Source of the DNA: Deltaproteobacteria bacterium
GTDB lineage: Bacteria; Myxococcota_A; UBA796; UBA2385
Length of the DNA: 64,000 bases
Assembly (NCBI GenBank): GCA_016792625.1
Contig: JAEUKK010000054.1
Location: 1-64,000, forward strand
Direction: 5' to 3'
The stretch's first letter is position 1, and every line of letters starts with the position of its first letter. The position numbers and the translations under genes were made by a program. The notes below the pieces were generated by a model. That model was not told the DNA's origin and made no database searches. It saw nothing but the letters and a program-made list of their open reading frames with translations. This document shows, piece by piece, positions 33,638-42,869 of this stretch.

Positions 33638-34765
33638 ATGAGCGACCTGTCCACCTCTGAGGTCCTGCGCCTGCCCGCTGAGGCGCGCTACGCCGACGAG
33701 CTCGCCTACTTGGCCGCGGCCGACGATGGCCCCCGCCTGCCCTCGTGGCGCCTCACGCCCCGGATGGTCCGCACCTTTGTGTTGGGGTCGAGCCCACAAG
33801 ACAAGCTTGCGCGCGAGATCCCCCAGAAGTGGTTTGGCCCCGCGTCTATCGTCGAGCGCGCCATTGTCACGCTCGGGTCTGACCGCGGGCTGCTGCTCAT
33901 CGGCGACCCCGGCACGGGCAAAAGTTGGCTGGCCGAGCTGCTCTCGGCGGCGGTCTGCGGCAACAGCACCTATGTGGTGCAGGGCACCGCCGGCACCACC
34001 GAAGACCAGATCAAGTACTCCTGGAACGTCGCGATGGTCATCGCCGCTGGGCAGTCCCGCGAGTCGATGATCCCCTCGCCGATCATGACCGCGATGCTGC
34101 GCGGAGAGATGGGGCGCTTCGAAGAGCTCACCCGCTGCACCTCGGATGTGCAGGACGCCCTCATCTCGATCTTGTCCGAGAAGTACATCTCGATCCCCGA
34201 GCTGCGCGAGGCCAACACCGTCTTCGCCCGCCCAGGCTTCAACCTCATCGCGACCGCGAACAGCCGTGACCGGGGCGTGAACGACCTGTCGTCGGCGCTC
34301 AAGCGTCGGCTCAACTTTGTGCAGATCCCCATCGTGCAGTCCCGCGCCGCCGAGAAGAAGATCGTGCTGTTTCGGGTCAAAGACCTGCTGTCACGGGTCG
34401 GCTTCGACGTCGACGTGCCCCCCTCGCTGCTCGACGTGCTGCTGCGCACCTTCGAAGATCTGCGGCAGGCCTCTGGCGCGGCGACGACCGACGACGGGCG
34501 CCTGGAGTCGTCCCTGTCGACCGCCGAGCAGATCGGCGTGCTCGAAGACGCGGTGCTCCACAGCCGGTTCTTCGGCGACGCGGTGCTGCGCCCCGAGCTG
34601 GTGGCGGCCTCGGTGGTCGGCACGCTGGTCCGGCGGATCCCCGAGGACGTCAGCGTGATGAACCGGTTCTGGCACAGCGTGGTCGACAAGCATGCCAGCG
34701 CAGAGAAGGGCGACTGGGTCGGTTTTTTGGAGGGCGGGAAAGAGGCCCTCAAGCAGCTCGGGTGA
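33638..34765 (+). CDS. MoxR-type AAA+ ATPase of the MoxR-vWA operon
   Basis: A 375-residue AAA+ ATPase. Walker A GDPGTGKS is near residues 89-96. The Walker B/sensor region is FEELTRCTSDVQDALISILSEK near 155-180, in which the usual D-E of Walker B reads E-E. The arginine region LSSALKRRLNFV is near 212-224. The C-terminal lid is helical. It is predicted to work as a hexameric chaperone or remodeller with the vWA protein upstream and the DUF5682 protein downstream. The ATG at 33638 follows GGAG. The downstream gene starts at once after its stop. Confidence 0.88.
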   Translation: MSDLSTSEVLRLPAEARYADELAYLAAADDGPRLPSWRLTPRMVRTFVLGSSPQDKLAREIPQKWFGPASIVERAIVTLGSDRGLLLIGDPGTGKSWLAELLSAAVCGNSTYVVQGTAGTTEDQIKYSWNVAMVIAAGQSRESMIPSPIMTAMLRGEMGRFEELTRCTSDVQDALISILSEKYISIPELREANTVFARPGFNLIATANSRDRGVNDLSSALKRRLNFVQIPIVQSRAAEKKIVLFRVKDLLSRVGFDVDVPPSLLDVLLRTFEDLRQASGAATTDDGRLESSLSTAEQIGVLEDAVLHSRFFGDAVLRPELVAASVVGTLVRRIPEDVSVMNRFWHSVVDKHASAEKGDWVGFLEGGKEALKQLG

Positions 34766-34766
34766 G

Positions 34767-37733
34767 ATGATGAGCCCCCCTGTGACCGTGCTCGAAGACG
34801 AGGCCTTCGCTGCGCTGCGCGACCAGCTGCTCGGCGCCGCGGCGCGGCTCGCCCCCGACGCCCAGCACCTCAGCGCCCTGCTGGCCGCCCTCGCCGGTGA
34901 CGTGGCCCGGGTGCTGCGTGAGCCGCTGCACATCTTCCCGGTCGCCCACCACAGCCCCGCCTGCGCGGTCCAGCTGGTGCGCCGGCTGCAGCAGTTCACC
35001 CCCAAGGTCATCTTCATCGAGGCCTGCGAAGACCTACAGGCGCTGCTGCCCGAGCTCCCCTCGTGCGTGCCCCCGGTCGCGATGCAGGCCTTCGCCGGCG
35101 AGAGCGATGACGTCCCCGCCCGTCGTTTGCCGCTGTCGGTGATCACTCCGCTGACACCATTCTCGGCAGAGTATCAAGCCATCTGTTTTGGGCTCACGCA
35201 CCCCGACGTCGAGGTGGTCTTTGTCGACCGGGCGGCGGATCATGTGGTGCAGTGGTCGCGCGAGCCGGCGCCAGAGGCCGGCGGGCCCGCCCCGGCGGCA
35301 GACGACGAGAACGAGCGCCTGCACGGCGGGGCCGTCGGAGTCGAGGTGGGCGACCTGATGCCCACCTTCCCCGCTTTCCTCGAGGGGCTGCTTGAGCACA
35401 GCCGCACCTCGAGCTTCGCCGAGTGGTGGAGCCTCTACGTCGATGAGCCGACCATCACCGCTGACCACCACACCTGGCGCCAGGTGATGGTCTTGGTGGG
35501 GGCGCTGATCCGGCGCCTCGGCGTGAGCCCAGAGCGGCGCGAGGTCGACCGGCTGCGCGAGCGCTTCATGTGGACCCGCATCAAAGACCACCTGCAGCGC
35601 AAGGGGATCGCCCCCAGCGATGCCCTGTACATCTGTGGCGCGGCCCACGCGGTGGCCGAGGTGCCCGAGTGGGGCACGGATCACTTCGGGCAGCCCGACG
35701 ACCCGCGCTGGGAGATCCCCCCGCGCACCCGGACCACCTGGCAGTATGGCTTCATCCCCTCGGCGTACTCGGCCATCGAGCGCCAGTTCGGGCTCGCCCG
35801 GGGTAGCGTCGCCGTCGCCGAGCAGAGCTGGGAGAAGGCCCTCAAGGCGCTCAAGCTCAAGCCGCTAACCTTGGCCAAAGCCGGCCGCGCGGGCCGAGGT
35901 GAGGGGGCTGACGAGGCCGAGGTCGAGGCGCCCAAGGCCAAGGCCAGGGGCAAGAAGGCCTCCGCCCCGCCCTCCGCCCCGCCCTCCGACCTCCTCGTCG
36001 ACGGGGGCGCCGCTGGCCTGCTGACCCGCCCGCCCAACTTGCTCAGCGAAGACCACGAGCAGCTGCTGCAGTGGTGCACGGGGGTGGTCGCGAAGGCCCG
36101 AGAGGCCCACTACATGGCATCGACCGCTGACGCGATCGCCATCTACCAGACCTCGATCTTGCTCGCGCGCCTGCGCGGGCGGCTGCACCCGAGCCCCTAC
36201 GACTTCGCCGACGCCGCAGAGACCTGCCTCGATAAGGGCGAGCTGGGCATGCGCCGCAGCGTGCGGCACCTCTGCGGCATGGTCATGGGGGGTGATCGGG
36301 TCGGTCGGGTGGGCTACGCCACGTTACCGCCCCTGGTGCGGGACGTGTACGGTCGGCTGGCGGGCGTCGGCGTCACCCCCGGCAAGACCACCATCACGCG
36401 GGTGTTGCTCGACCTGCAGAAGGGCGGGGCGGGGCCCACGGCCGTCTCGGACCTGCTCTGGCGCCTCCGCGCGCTGCTGCCGGGCAGCGAGGCGGTGCGC
36501 CCGGTCACGGGTGAGCGGCGGCTCGGCGTGCCACGTGTGCAAGAGAGCTGGGACGTCAAGCTGCACGGGCCGGCCCTGCGTGAGCTCATCGAGCTGGCCT
36601 ACGAGGGCGTGACGGTCGAGCAGGTGCTCGAGCGGCGGCTCCGTGACCGCGCCTTCGCCCCCCAGGCCACCGCCGCGCAGGTGCTGGCCCTGGCCGAAGA
36701 CGCCCTGCTGCTCGCCGATCGCGAGCGACTCTCTGACGAGCTGGGCGCCCGGGCGGTCGAGCTGCTCGCCCTCGAGCTCAGCGCGGCCAACGCGCGCGAG
36801 CTGTTCGAGCGGGTGCGCCGCCTCGTGCACCACCTGCGGTCGCGCCCCTCGGGCCTCCCCGGGTGGTTGGGCGCTTTTGTCGCGACTGGTTATCAACACT
36901 ATGCGTCGTTGTTACCGCAAGGCTTCGCAGACCGGGGGACGAGCCCCGCACAGCTCGCTGGCGTGCTGTCCTTCGTCCTGACCCTCGAGACCCTGGCCTT
37001 GTCGCTCGGCTGCCACCGCAGCCAGGTGATCATCGCGCTGCGCCAAGCGGGCCCGCTCACCGTCGATCCGGGCAAACTTGGCCTGCTCTGGGCCGCCGAG
37101 TGGACGCTCGAGCTCAAGTCGGGCGCCACCGTCCGCGACGACTTTCAGGCGCTGATGGACAACCCGATGAGCCTCGCCGCCCTGCCGCAGGCGCTCGGCA
37201 GCCTGCTGTTGGCGTTGAGCTTTGCGCCGGTGGTCTCGGGCCTGGCCGCCGAGCTGCTCAGCCGGGCCTTTGGCGAGCTGCCCGAAGAGCTGCTGCTGCC
37301 CTGGCTTCCGGGCCTGCTCGACTCGCTGCGACCGGTGGCGGGCGCGGTGCTCCCGGCGCTGCTGCGCGAGGTCGTGCAGTCAACACCCCGAACCCTCGCC
37401 GAGCTTGACCGGTGGTCCCCTCCATTTGGTGGCGCAGCCATTCCCACCGAAGGGCAGGTGCCCGCGAAGGCCCCTACCAACCCCCGTGGACACGACGCCA
37501 TGGTGATCTCCGCCCACCTGCGGGCCGCGCCCGCGGCGGTCGAGGCCTGGGCCAGCGCGCTGGGGGACCCGCCCACCTGGGCCGAGGTCGGCGGGGCGGG
37601 CGACGACGCGCTGGCCGACCCGCTGACCGAGCCGGGGGCGGCGGGGCTCGCCCCGGGGGTCGCGGCGCTGCGGGCCCTGCTCGAGGCCCGACCGGCGGCG
37701 GCGCAGGCTTGGGCGGCGCGCCTCGGCCCTTGA
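34767..37733 (+). CDS. DUF5682 family protein of the MoxR-vWA operon
   Basis: A 988-residue protein recognisable as DUF5682 by its N-terminal blocks VAHHSPACAVQLVRRL, KVIFIEACED, PLTPFSAEYQAICFGL and EVVFVDRAADHV, and by YICGAAHAVAEVP near 290-300. A Lys/Ala-rich linker (about 390-410) precedes a long helical repeat region to the C-terminus. In related loci this protein always accompanies a MoxR ATPase and a vWA protein, in a set proposed to act in NTP-dependent conflict or stress responses; the mechanism is unknown. The start is a double ATG (34767/34770) right after the MoxR stop. It is the last gene of the operon and repeat B copy 2 follows 5 bp later. Confidence 0.82.
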   Translation: MMSPPVTVLEDEAFAALRDQLLGAAARLAPDAQHLSALLAALAGDVARVLREPLHIFPVAHHSPACAVQLVRRLQQFTPKVIFIEACEDLQALLPELPSCVPPVAMQAFAGESDDVPARRLPLSVITPLTPFSAEYQAICFGLTHPDVEVVFVDRAADHVVQWSREPAPEAGGPAPAADDENERLHGGAVGVEVGDLMPTFPAFLEGLLEHSRTSSFAEWWSLYVDEPTITADHHTWRQVMVLVGALIRRLGVSPERREVDRLRERFMWTRIKDHLQRKGIAPSDALYICGAAHAVAEVPEWGTDHFGQPDDPRWEIPPRTRTTWQYGFIPSAYSAIERQFGLARGSVAVAEQSWEKALKALKLKPLTLAKAGRAGRGEGADEAEVEAPKAKARGKKASAPPSAPPSDLLVDGGAAGLLTRPPNLLSEDHEQLLQWCTGVVAKAREAHYMASTADAIAIYQTSILLARLRGRLHPSPYDFADAAETCLDKGELGMRRSVRHLCGMVMGGDRVGRVGYATLPPLVRDVYGRLAGVGVTPGKTTITRVLLDLQKGGAGPTAVSDLLWRLRALLPGSEAVRPVTGERRLGVPRVQESWDVKLHGPALRELIELAYEGVTVEQVLERRLRDRAFAPQATAAQVLALAEDALLLADRERLSDELGARAVELLALELSAANARELFERVRRLVHHLRSRPSGLPGWLGAFVATGYQHYASLLPQGFADRGTSPAQLAGVLSFVLTLETLALSLGCHRSQVIIALRQAGPLTVDPGKLGLLWAAEWTLELKSGATVRDDFQALMDNPMSLAALPQALGSLLLALSFAPVVSGLAAELLSRAFGELPEELLLPWLPGLLDSLRPVAGAVLPALLREVVQSTPRTLAELDRWSPPFGGAAIPTEGQVPAKAPTNPRGHDAMVISAHLRAAPAAVEAWASALGDPPTWAEVGGAGDDALADPLTEPGAAGLAPGVAALRALLEARPAAAQAWAARLGP

Positions 37734-37738
37734 GCCAT

Positions 37739-37861
37739 GGGGCGGCCCCGGCGCGCTGCGCCGGGCCGGGCGCGGCGGGGGTTCGCTGCGCTCCGTCGGC
37801 CGGGGGCCGACCCGCGCGCTCCGCGCGCGGCCCCTCTGCTCCCTGCCGCGCGCGAGGCGGG
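37739..37861 (+). repeat. Intergenic repeat family B, copy 2
   Basis: Direct copy of 29914-30035 with a few differences, for example CCGGCGCGCTGCGCCGG, a perfect 7-base-arm hairpin. It fills the whole spacer between the DUF5682 stop and the convergent secreted-protein gene, so it may also serve as a bidirectional terminator. Confidence 0.9.
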
Positions 37862-37862
37862 C

Positions 37863-38342
37863 TTAGAGGTCGTCTTTGCCGGTCAGGGCCAGCTCCAGCG
37901 CGTCGGCGGACTCCACCGCCGCGTTGATGCCGTTCACCAGCTGGTCGGCCGAGGCATCCCCCGAGATCTTGACCACAAAGACGGCGTTCTGGCCCTGCTT
38001 GACCCAGCCGCCGAGCTTGACGCTGTTGCTGCTGGTCAGCAGCTGGTTGGCGATGATCGCCGGGAAGTCGGGGGTGTCGGCGCGGTAGCCGGGCGACCAG
38101 ATCTCCCGCACCTTGATCGCGCCGTACTCAGACACCTTGGAGCGCACCCACACCACCTGGGTGCGGCCGCTCTCGAGCCGAAACACACACTTGAAGTCGC
38201 CGTCGGCGTCGACCTCGAACTTGACGCCCTTGGCCTCGAGCTGGGCCTTGACGATGCCGTCTTGGGCGGCGGCGGTGCTCGACAGGGCGAGGGCGAGGGG
38301 CAGCGCGCACAGGGCGCGCAGGGGGGCAGACCACGACGACAT
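37863..38342 (-). CDS. Small secreted protein of unknown function
   Basis: A 159-residue product with a signal peptide (about residues 8-27, cleavage near STAAAQDG). The mature domain is alpha/beta: FEVDADGDFKCVFRLESGRTQVVWVRS, then a hydrophobic helix PAIIANQLLTSSN and a C-terminal QNAVFVVKISGDAS. This resembles YbjN-like (type III secretion chaperone-like) folds, but only by pattern. The ATG at 38342 follows GGAGGT; the longer frame to 38399 is low-complexity. A TAGGC-containing stretch near 38416-38422 may be its promoter. Confidence 0.6.
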   Translation of the reverse strand: MSSWSAPLRALCALPLALALSSTAAAQDGIVKAQLEAKGVKFEVDADGDFKCVFRLESGRTQVVWVRSKVSEYGAIKVREIWSPGYRADTPDFPAIIANQLLTSSNSVKLGGWVKQGQNAVFVVKISGDASADQLVNGINAAVESADALELALTGKDDL

Positions 38343-38458
38343 CGGACCTCCAGCCTCGGGCGGGCCTGCCCGGGCCGCACGCCCGCGCCGTCGGCTCACC
38401 GCTCCGGTTGGGCCGAGCCTACGCCGGCCCGCCAGCGGGGGGCAAGGGCGCCCGCCGC

Positions 38459-39955
38459 TCAGCCGGCGAGCAGCCGCACATAGGCCTCGGCGCTGGCCGC
38501 CCAGTCGTTGCGCTCGGCCATGCCACGGCGGGCCAAGCCGGCGAAGCTGGCCGGGAATTGGTGCCAGGTCAGCAGGGCCATCGACAGCGCGTGCTGGAAG
38601 GCCTCGGGGCTGGCCGGCCCAAAAGCCCAGCCCGTGCCCGCGTCGCGCCCGGGGTCGAAGCTGTGCACCGTGTCGCGCAGGCCGCCGGTGGCGTGCACCA
38701 GGGGCACGGTGCCGTAGGCGAGGGCATAGAGCTGGTTGAGGCCGCAGGGCTCAAAGCGGCTGGGCATGAGCAAAATGTCGGCGCCGGCGGTGATCCGGTG
38801 GGCGAGGCCCACGTCAAAGCCGACCTTGACCGCTACCGCGCTCGGGTAGCGCCGGCCGAGGGCCGAGAGCGCGCGCTCGTAGCGCTCCTCGCCCGTGCCG
38901 AGCAGCACGACCTGGCAGGGCTGGTGGGCCAGCCAGGGCCCCACCGCCTCGAGCAGGTCGATGCCCTTCTGCCCGGTCAGCCGGCCGATGAAGCCGAGCA
39001 CGGGCAGGTCGGCGCGCACGGGCAGCCCGAGCTCACGCTGCAGCTCGGCCTTGCAGCGCAGCTTGCCCCCCACCGGGCCGGGCTTGGTCGGGGCCTCGGG
39101 CCAGACCTCGGGCCCGAAGGTAGCGGGCAGGTGGCGGTCGGCGGCCGGGCTCCACTCGGTGGGGTCGATGCCGTTGATGATGCCGCTGAGCGCCCCGCCG
39201 CGCATGCGCAGAATGCCGTCGAGGCCGAAACCATGCTCCTGCTCGGTGATCTCGCGGGCGTAGCTCGGGCTGACCGCCACCACCCGGTCCGCGCTGACCA
39301 GGGCCGCCTTCATGCAGTTCATCCGCCCGTGCATGTCGAGCACGGGCGCCGCGGCGGCGGGCAGGTCGAGGCCCCACCAGTCGTCGAAGCTGGCCACGCC
39401 CTGGTGGGCGAGGTTGTGGATCACGTGGGCCACCCGCGCGTCGGTCAGCAGCCCGTGCGCCTGGTAGTGGTGGCGCAGGTAGACGGGCACCAAACCAGCG
39501 TGCCAGTCGTGGCTCAGCACGCGCAGGGGGCCCGCCTCGGTGAGCGGCCGGGCCGCGTCACCGCCGGCCGAGACCGGGAAGCGGCGGGCCGCCTCGATCG
39601 CCGCCCGGCTGAGCAGGGCGAAGCGGAACAGGTTGTCGCCGTAGCCGCCGCGCTCATCGCCATAGATGCCGCCGCGGCAGATGGCGGGGTGGTCGACGAA
39701 GAGCAGGTCGAAGCCGGCCGCCTGGGTGTGAAAGAGGCGGACCTCGTGCACCTGCCCAAAGAGCGGAAAGCGCAGGCGCATGCCCGTATCCCACGCGTCG
39801 GGGTAGGGCGCGTAGCGTGGGGCGACGGCGAGCACCCGGTGGCCGCGGGCGGCCAGGGCCTTGGGCAGGGCCGCCGCCACATCGCCGAGCCCGCCGGTCT
39901 TCGACCAGGGGGCCACCTCTGCGCTCACGCTCAAGATCTCCATCATCGCCCCCAC
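38459..39955 (-). CDS. glgA: Glycogen synthase (GT5)
   Basis: ADP-glucose-dependent alpha-1,4-glucan synthase, 498 residues, usual length. N-terminal SAEVAPWSKTGGLGDV holds the ADP-glucose-binding KTGGL. It is followed by SHDWHAGLVPVYL and HVIHNLAHQG, then the linker GILRMRGGALSGIINGIDPTEW. C-terminal GFIGRLTGQKGIDLL and SRFEPCGLNQLYALAYGTVPLVHATGGLRDTV carry the second substrate-site motif. The start may be ATG 39955 or the MMEIL pair near 39943-39946. A TAGGCTC box on the minus strand lies 26 nt upstream. No other glycogen gene is in the window. Confidence 0.95.
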   Translation of the reverse strand: MGAMMEILSVSAEVAPWSKTGGLGDVAAALPKALAARGHRVLAVAPRYAPYPDAWDTGMRLRFPLFGQVHEVRLFHTQAAGFDLLFVDHPAICRGGIYGDERGGYGDNLFRFALLSRAAIEAARRFPVSAGGDAARPLTEAGPLRVLSHDWHAGLVPVYLRHHYQAHGLLTDARVAHVIHNLAHQGVASFDDWWGLDLPAAAAPVLDMHGRMNCMKAALVSADRVVAVSPSYAREITEQEHGFGLDGILRMRGGALSGIINGIDPTEWSPAADRHLPATFGPEVWPEAPTKPGPVGGKLRCKAELQRELGLPVRADLPVLGFIGRLTGQKGIDLLEAVGPWLAHQPCQVVLLGTGEERYERALSALGRRYPSAVAVKVGFDVGLAHRITAGADILLMPSRFEPCGLNQLYALAYGTVPLVHATGGLRDTVHSFDPGRDAGTGWAFGPASPEAFQHALSMALLTWHQFPASFAGLARRGMAERNDWAASAEAYVRLLAG

Positions 39956-39981
39956 GCGGGGGCGCCGCCCCCGGGCGGTCG

Positions 39982-39988
39982 AGCCTAC
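39982..39988 (-). promoter_or_regulatory. TAGGCTC -10-like box before glgA
   Basis: The minus-strand TAGGCTC is 26 nt upstream of the first glgA ATG. It resembles the GATAGGC boxes elsewhere and lies at the 3' end of the metallophosphoesterase gene. Confidence 0.35.
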
Positions 39989-41112
39989 ACGACGGCGGGC
40001 CCTTGGCCGGCCCGGGTGTGAATCACGTCGTCCCTGTCGTCAAAGACGAGGGTGGCCTCGGGCCAGCGCAGGGCCCCGAGCCCGCCCGCGAAGCTGCGCG
40101 CGCCTTCGGCCCGCTCGACAAAGCGCCGTCCCACGCTGAAGTCGACGCAGTAGGCCCGCTGGGTCGGCCCCGCCCAGCCGAGCCGCGGGTCGACCCACCA
40201 CACGTCGGCCTTGTCGGGCACCGGCCCCGCGCCCCGACGGCGCCAGTAGTGGCCGACCACCACCGCGGGGGCGGCCGGGTCCGCGGCGCCGTAGCGTTCC
40301 CACCAGGGGTCGCGGGCGACAAAACGCCACTTGCCGCCGGCCCAAAACATGCGCGAGAACGGCACCCTGCGCTCGAGGCCGCTGGTGAGCACGTTGATCG
40401 GGTTGCCCGCCTGCTCGGCCTCGGCCTGGGTGGCCACCGCCTCGAGCAGCGTGCTGGGCGGCCGGTTCGGGTCGCGCAGCATGCCCCAGGCGGCGCGCTC
40501 GGCGGCGGCCTGGGCCAGCACGCCGGTGGCCTGCAGGCGCGCGTGGGTGCGCCGGTCATGCTCGGCGGCGATCTGCACCACATCGCCGGTCTCGGGCAGG
40601 GCGGCGAGGGCCGCCGCGTCGGGCGCCGCGTGCACCACCCGCAGGTCGGGGCGCTCGGCCACCAGGGGCAGCCCGCGGAAAAAGGCCAGCAGCGCGTCAC
40701 GCTCGGCGGCGCTGGCCTGGCGGCTGTCAAAAGGCCGCGGCACCGCGGGTTGGCTGCGGTCACCCCCCGGGCGGAAGGGGAAGTGGTCGGGGCCGCCGTC
40801 GGGGCCCAGGCCGTCCCACAGCCAGCCGTTGCCCTCTTTGCGCTCGCCCTGCAGCAGGTTCAGCTCGTGGTTGCCCATCACCACGGTGGCTTGGCCCGCC
40901 TCGACCAGATCGGCGACCAGCTGCACCACCGCCACGCTGTCGGGCCCGCGGTCGACCAGATCGCCGACAAAGACGAGGTGGCGGGGGGCCCGGCGCCGGG
41001 CCAGATCCACGCCCAAGCGCGCGAGCAAGGCCCGCAGCGCGTCAATCTCGCCGTGGATGTCGCCGATGATGTCGAGCGGCCCCTCGGGCAAGTCTACGCG
41101 CAGGCGGGTCAT
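39985..41112 (-). CDS. Metallophosphoesterase (PPP-type)
   Basis: Calcineurin-like phosphoesterase of 375 residues. The dinuclear metal motifs are in order: GDIHG (near residue 17), GDLVDRGPDS (near 50), GNHE (near 80), and later His residues in VVVGHYW and VHAAPD. It resembles bacterial diadenosine-tetraphosphatase/PrpE-like and protein-phosphatase-like enzymes; the substrate is unknown. The start overlaps the stop of the upstream hydrolase gene by four bases, so it is the last gene of a three-gene minus-strand operon. Confidence 0.88.
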   Translation of the reverse strand: MTRLRVDLPEGPLDIIGDIHGEIDALRALLARLGVDLARRRAPRHLVFVGDLVDRGPDSVAVVQLVADLVEAGQATVVMGNHELNLLQGERKEGNGWLWDGLGPDGGPDHFPFRPGGDRSQPAVPRPFDSRQASAAERDALLAFFRGLPLVAERPDLRVVHAAPDAAALAALPETGDVVQIAAEHDRRTHARLQATGVLAQAAAERAAWGMLRDPNRPPSTLLEAVATQAEAEQAGNPINVLTSGLERRVPFSRMFWAGGKWRFVARDPWWERYGAADPAAPAVVVGHYWRRRGAGPVPDKADVWWVDPRLGWAGPTQRAYCVDFSVGRRFVERAEGARSFAGGLGALRWPEATLVFDDRDDVIHTRAGQGPAVV

Positions 41113-42869
41113 GGGCGAGGTCCGGCGGGCGCGCCCACGGGCGGGAAGGGCAGGGCCGCTGCCGGCGCCCTAGCACGGGGGCGGGCCCCACCCACCGGCT
41201 GCAGGCGCAGGCCCTCGATGCGCACTGGGCCGCTGTGGCCTGCGGCCTCGAGCACCTCGGCGTCGAGGATCAGCCGCAGCAGGTGGGCCTGCTGCACCCG
41301 CAGCGCGAAGTGTTCGGGGCGGTCGCTGGGCGCGAGCGCGTCGCCGTCCGACTCCAAGCGCAGGGCGGCGGCGGGCACCCAGCCCAGGCCGCCGATCCGC
41401 ACCCCCAAGGCCCAGGGGACGCCCGCGGGCACGCCGGTCACCGAGAGCTGGCGGCTCGGGCTCGGGGCCACCTGCAGGGTGTCGGCGCCAGGCGCGGCGG
41501 CCTCGTCGGCGGCGTAGACGAGGCCGGGCCACTCGCGGCTCCAGTCGGGGTCGCTGACAAAGAGCGAGAGGGCGTCGGGCAGGGCCAGCTCCTGGCGGCG
41601 GCCCTCCTGCTCCAGCTCCACCCGCAGGTGCAGGTCGCCGATCTCGCGCAGGCCGCCCAGGGCCTCCTGCAGCGCGGGGTCGAGCGCGGCGCCGGCGCTG
41701 AGGCCAAAGACGGTGGGCCGGGCCTCGGCGGGCAGCGCGGGGTGGCGGGGCGGGTCCAGCGGCAGCACCAGGCCGTCGAGAGCAGCGCCCCGCAGGCTGC
41801 CTTCGTCGAGGAAGCGCAGCAGCAGCGGGCCCGCCGCGGCCAGCGCAGGCGCCCGCGGATCACCCGCCGGGTGGTTCCACAGCTCGCGGTGGCGCAGGGG
41901 GGTCAGCAGGGTCTCGGCCTCGGCGCTGGGCGCGAGCGGCGCGACATAGGCCGAGGGAAGGCGCACCACGCCATCCCCGCGCCCCTCGACGTCGGCTGCG
42001 CCGATCCCGATGAGGTGCAGGGTGGCGGGCAGCGCAAGCCCATCGGCGGCCCGGCGGCGCAGGTGTCGCTCCCAGTCCACCGCCCGGTCCCACAGGTAGG
42101 GGCTGCCCACCCGCATCGCGCGGGCCTGGGCGTCCTGCACGCGCCCAAAGGCCCCGCCGCGGTCGGGGCGCACAAACCCAAACAGCAGCGTGCGCACGAG
42201 GCCGTTGACCACGATGGACTGAAAGCCGGTCGAGAAGCGCGTGAGCGTCGAGCCCATCCACGGCGTGCCCATGGTGACGAAGCGGTCGATGTGCCAAGGC
42301 GCCCGGCGCGAGGCGAGGCCGCGCAGCATGGCCTCCCGCGCGATGATCCCGCCAAAACTCCGCGCGACGATCGCCACGGGCACCGCGGCCTCGGCCTGGG
42401 CGTGGCAGACCCGGCAGCGGTCGGGCAGCGCGGCCACCGCGGCGAGCAGCAGCTCGGCGAGGGTGTCGACGGCGAGGTTGTGGTCGTGGCTGACCCGGGT
42501 AAACGCCCCGAAATCAAGGCTGTGCACGTGCAGCGGGGGCGCGCCCCCTGGCCCCGGCCCGCGCAGCAGCTCGGCGAGGCCGGCCAGCTCGCCGCTGCCG
42601 CTGGTGTAGCCGTGGAGCAGCAGCACGAGGCGCTGGGGCGGCGGGCCGGGCGGCGCTTCCGCCGCGTTCGCCGCGTCTACCGGTGGGGTCAACGGCGCGA
42701 CGGGCGGTGTCGGCCCCTCCCCCTGCGGGGCCGGCGGCTGCTCGGTCGGGGGCGGCACCGGCGCCTCCTCCGTCGCCTGGGCCCGGCCCACCGCACCCGG
42801 TGCGACGAGCAGCACCGTGAGGGCGAGAACGGGGCGAAGCCACGCCAAAGCAGCGTCCATCACGTTCAC
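41109..42869 (-). CDS. Secreted alpha/beta-hydrolase (PGAP1/lipase-like)
   Basis: A 586-residue exported hydrolase. A signal peptide lies at about residues 10-30, then a Pro-rich linker (36-80). The catalytic domain begins RLVLLLHGYTSGSGELAGL, where HG is the oxyanion region. The nucleophile elbow reads VARSFGG (near 170, G-x-S-type with Ala/Arg before it), followed by MGTPWMGS, typical of PGAP1-like and LCAT-like lipases, and a His in RHRELWNHP. The C-terminal 190 residues form one or two beta-sandwich domains. It overlaps both neighbours by four bases. The substrate is unknown; an envelope lipid or polyester is likely. Confidence 0.78.
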   Translation of the reverse strand: MNVMDAALAWLRPVLALTVLLVAPGAVGRAQATEEAPVPPPTEQPPAPQGEGPTPPVAPLTPPVDAANAAEAPPGPPPQRLVLLLHGYTSGSGELAGLAELLRGPGPGGAPPLHVHSLDFGAFTRVSHDHNLAVDTLAELLLAAVAALPDRCRVCHAQAEAAVPVAIVARSFGGIIAREAMLRGLASRRAPWHIDRFVTMGTPWMGSTLTRFSTGFQSIVVNGLVRTLLFGFVRPDRGGAFGRVQDAQARAMRVGSPYLWDRAVDWERHLRRRAADGLALPATLHLIGIGAADVEGRGDGVVRLPSAYVAPLAPSAEAETLLTPLRHRELWNHPAGDPRAPALAAAGPLLLRFLDEGSLRGAALDGLVLPLDPPRHPALPAEARPTVFGLSAGAALDPALQEALGGLREIGDLHLRVELEQEGRRQELALPDALSLFVSDPDWSREWPGLVYAADEAAAPGADTLQVAPSPSRQLSVTGVPAGVPWALGVRIGGLGWVPAAALRLESDGDALAPSDRPEHFALRVQQAHLLRLILDAEVLEAAGHSGPVRIEGLRLQPVGGARPRARAPAAALPFPPVGAPAGPRP

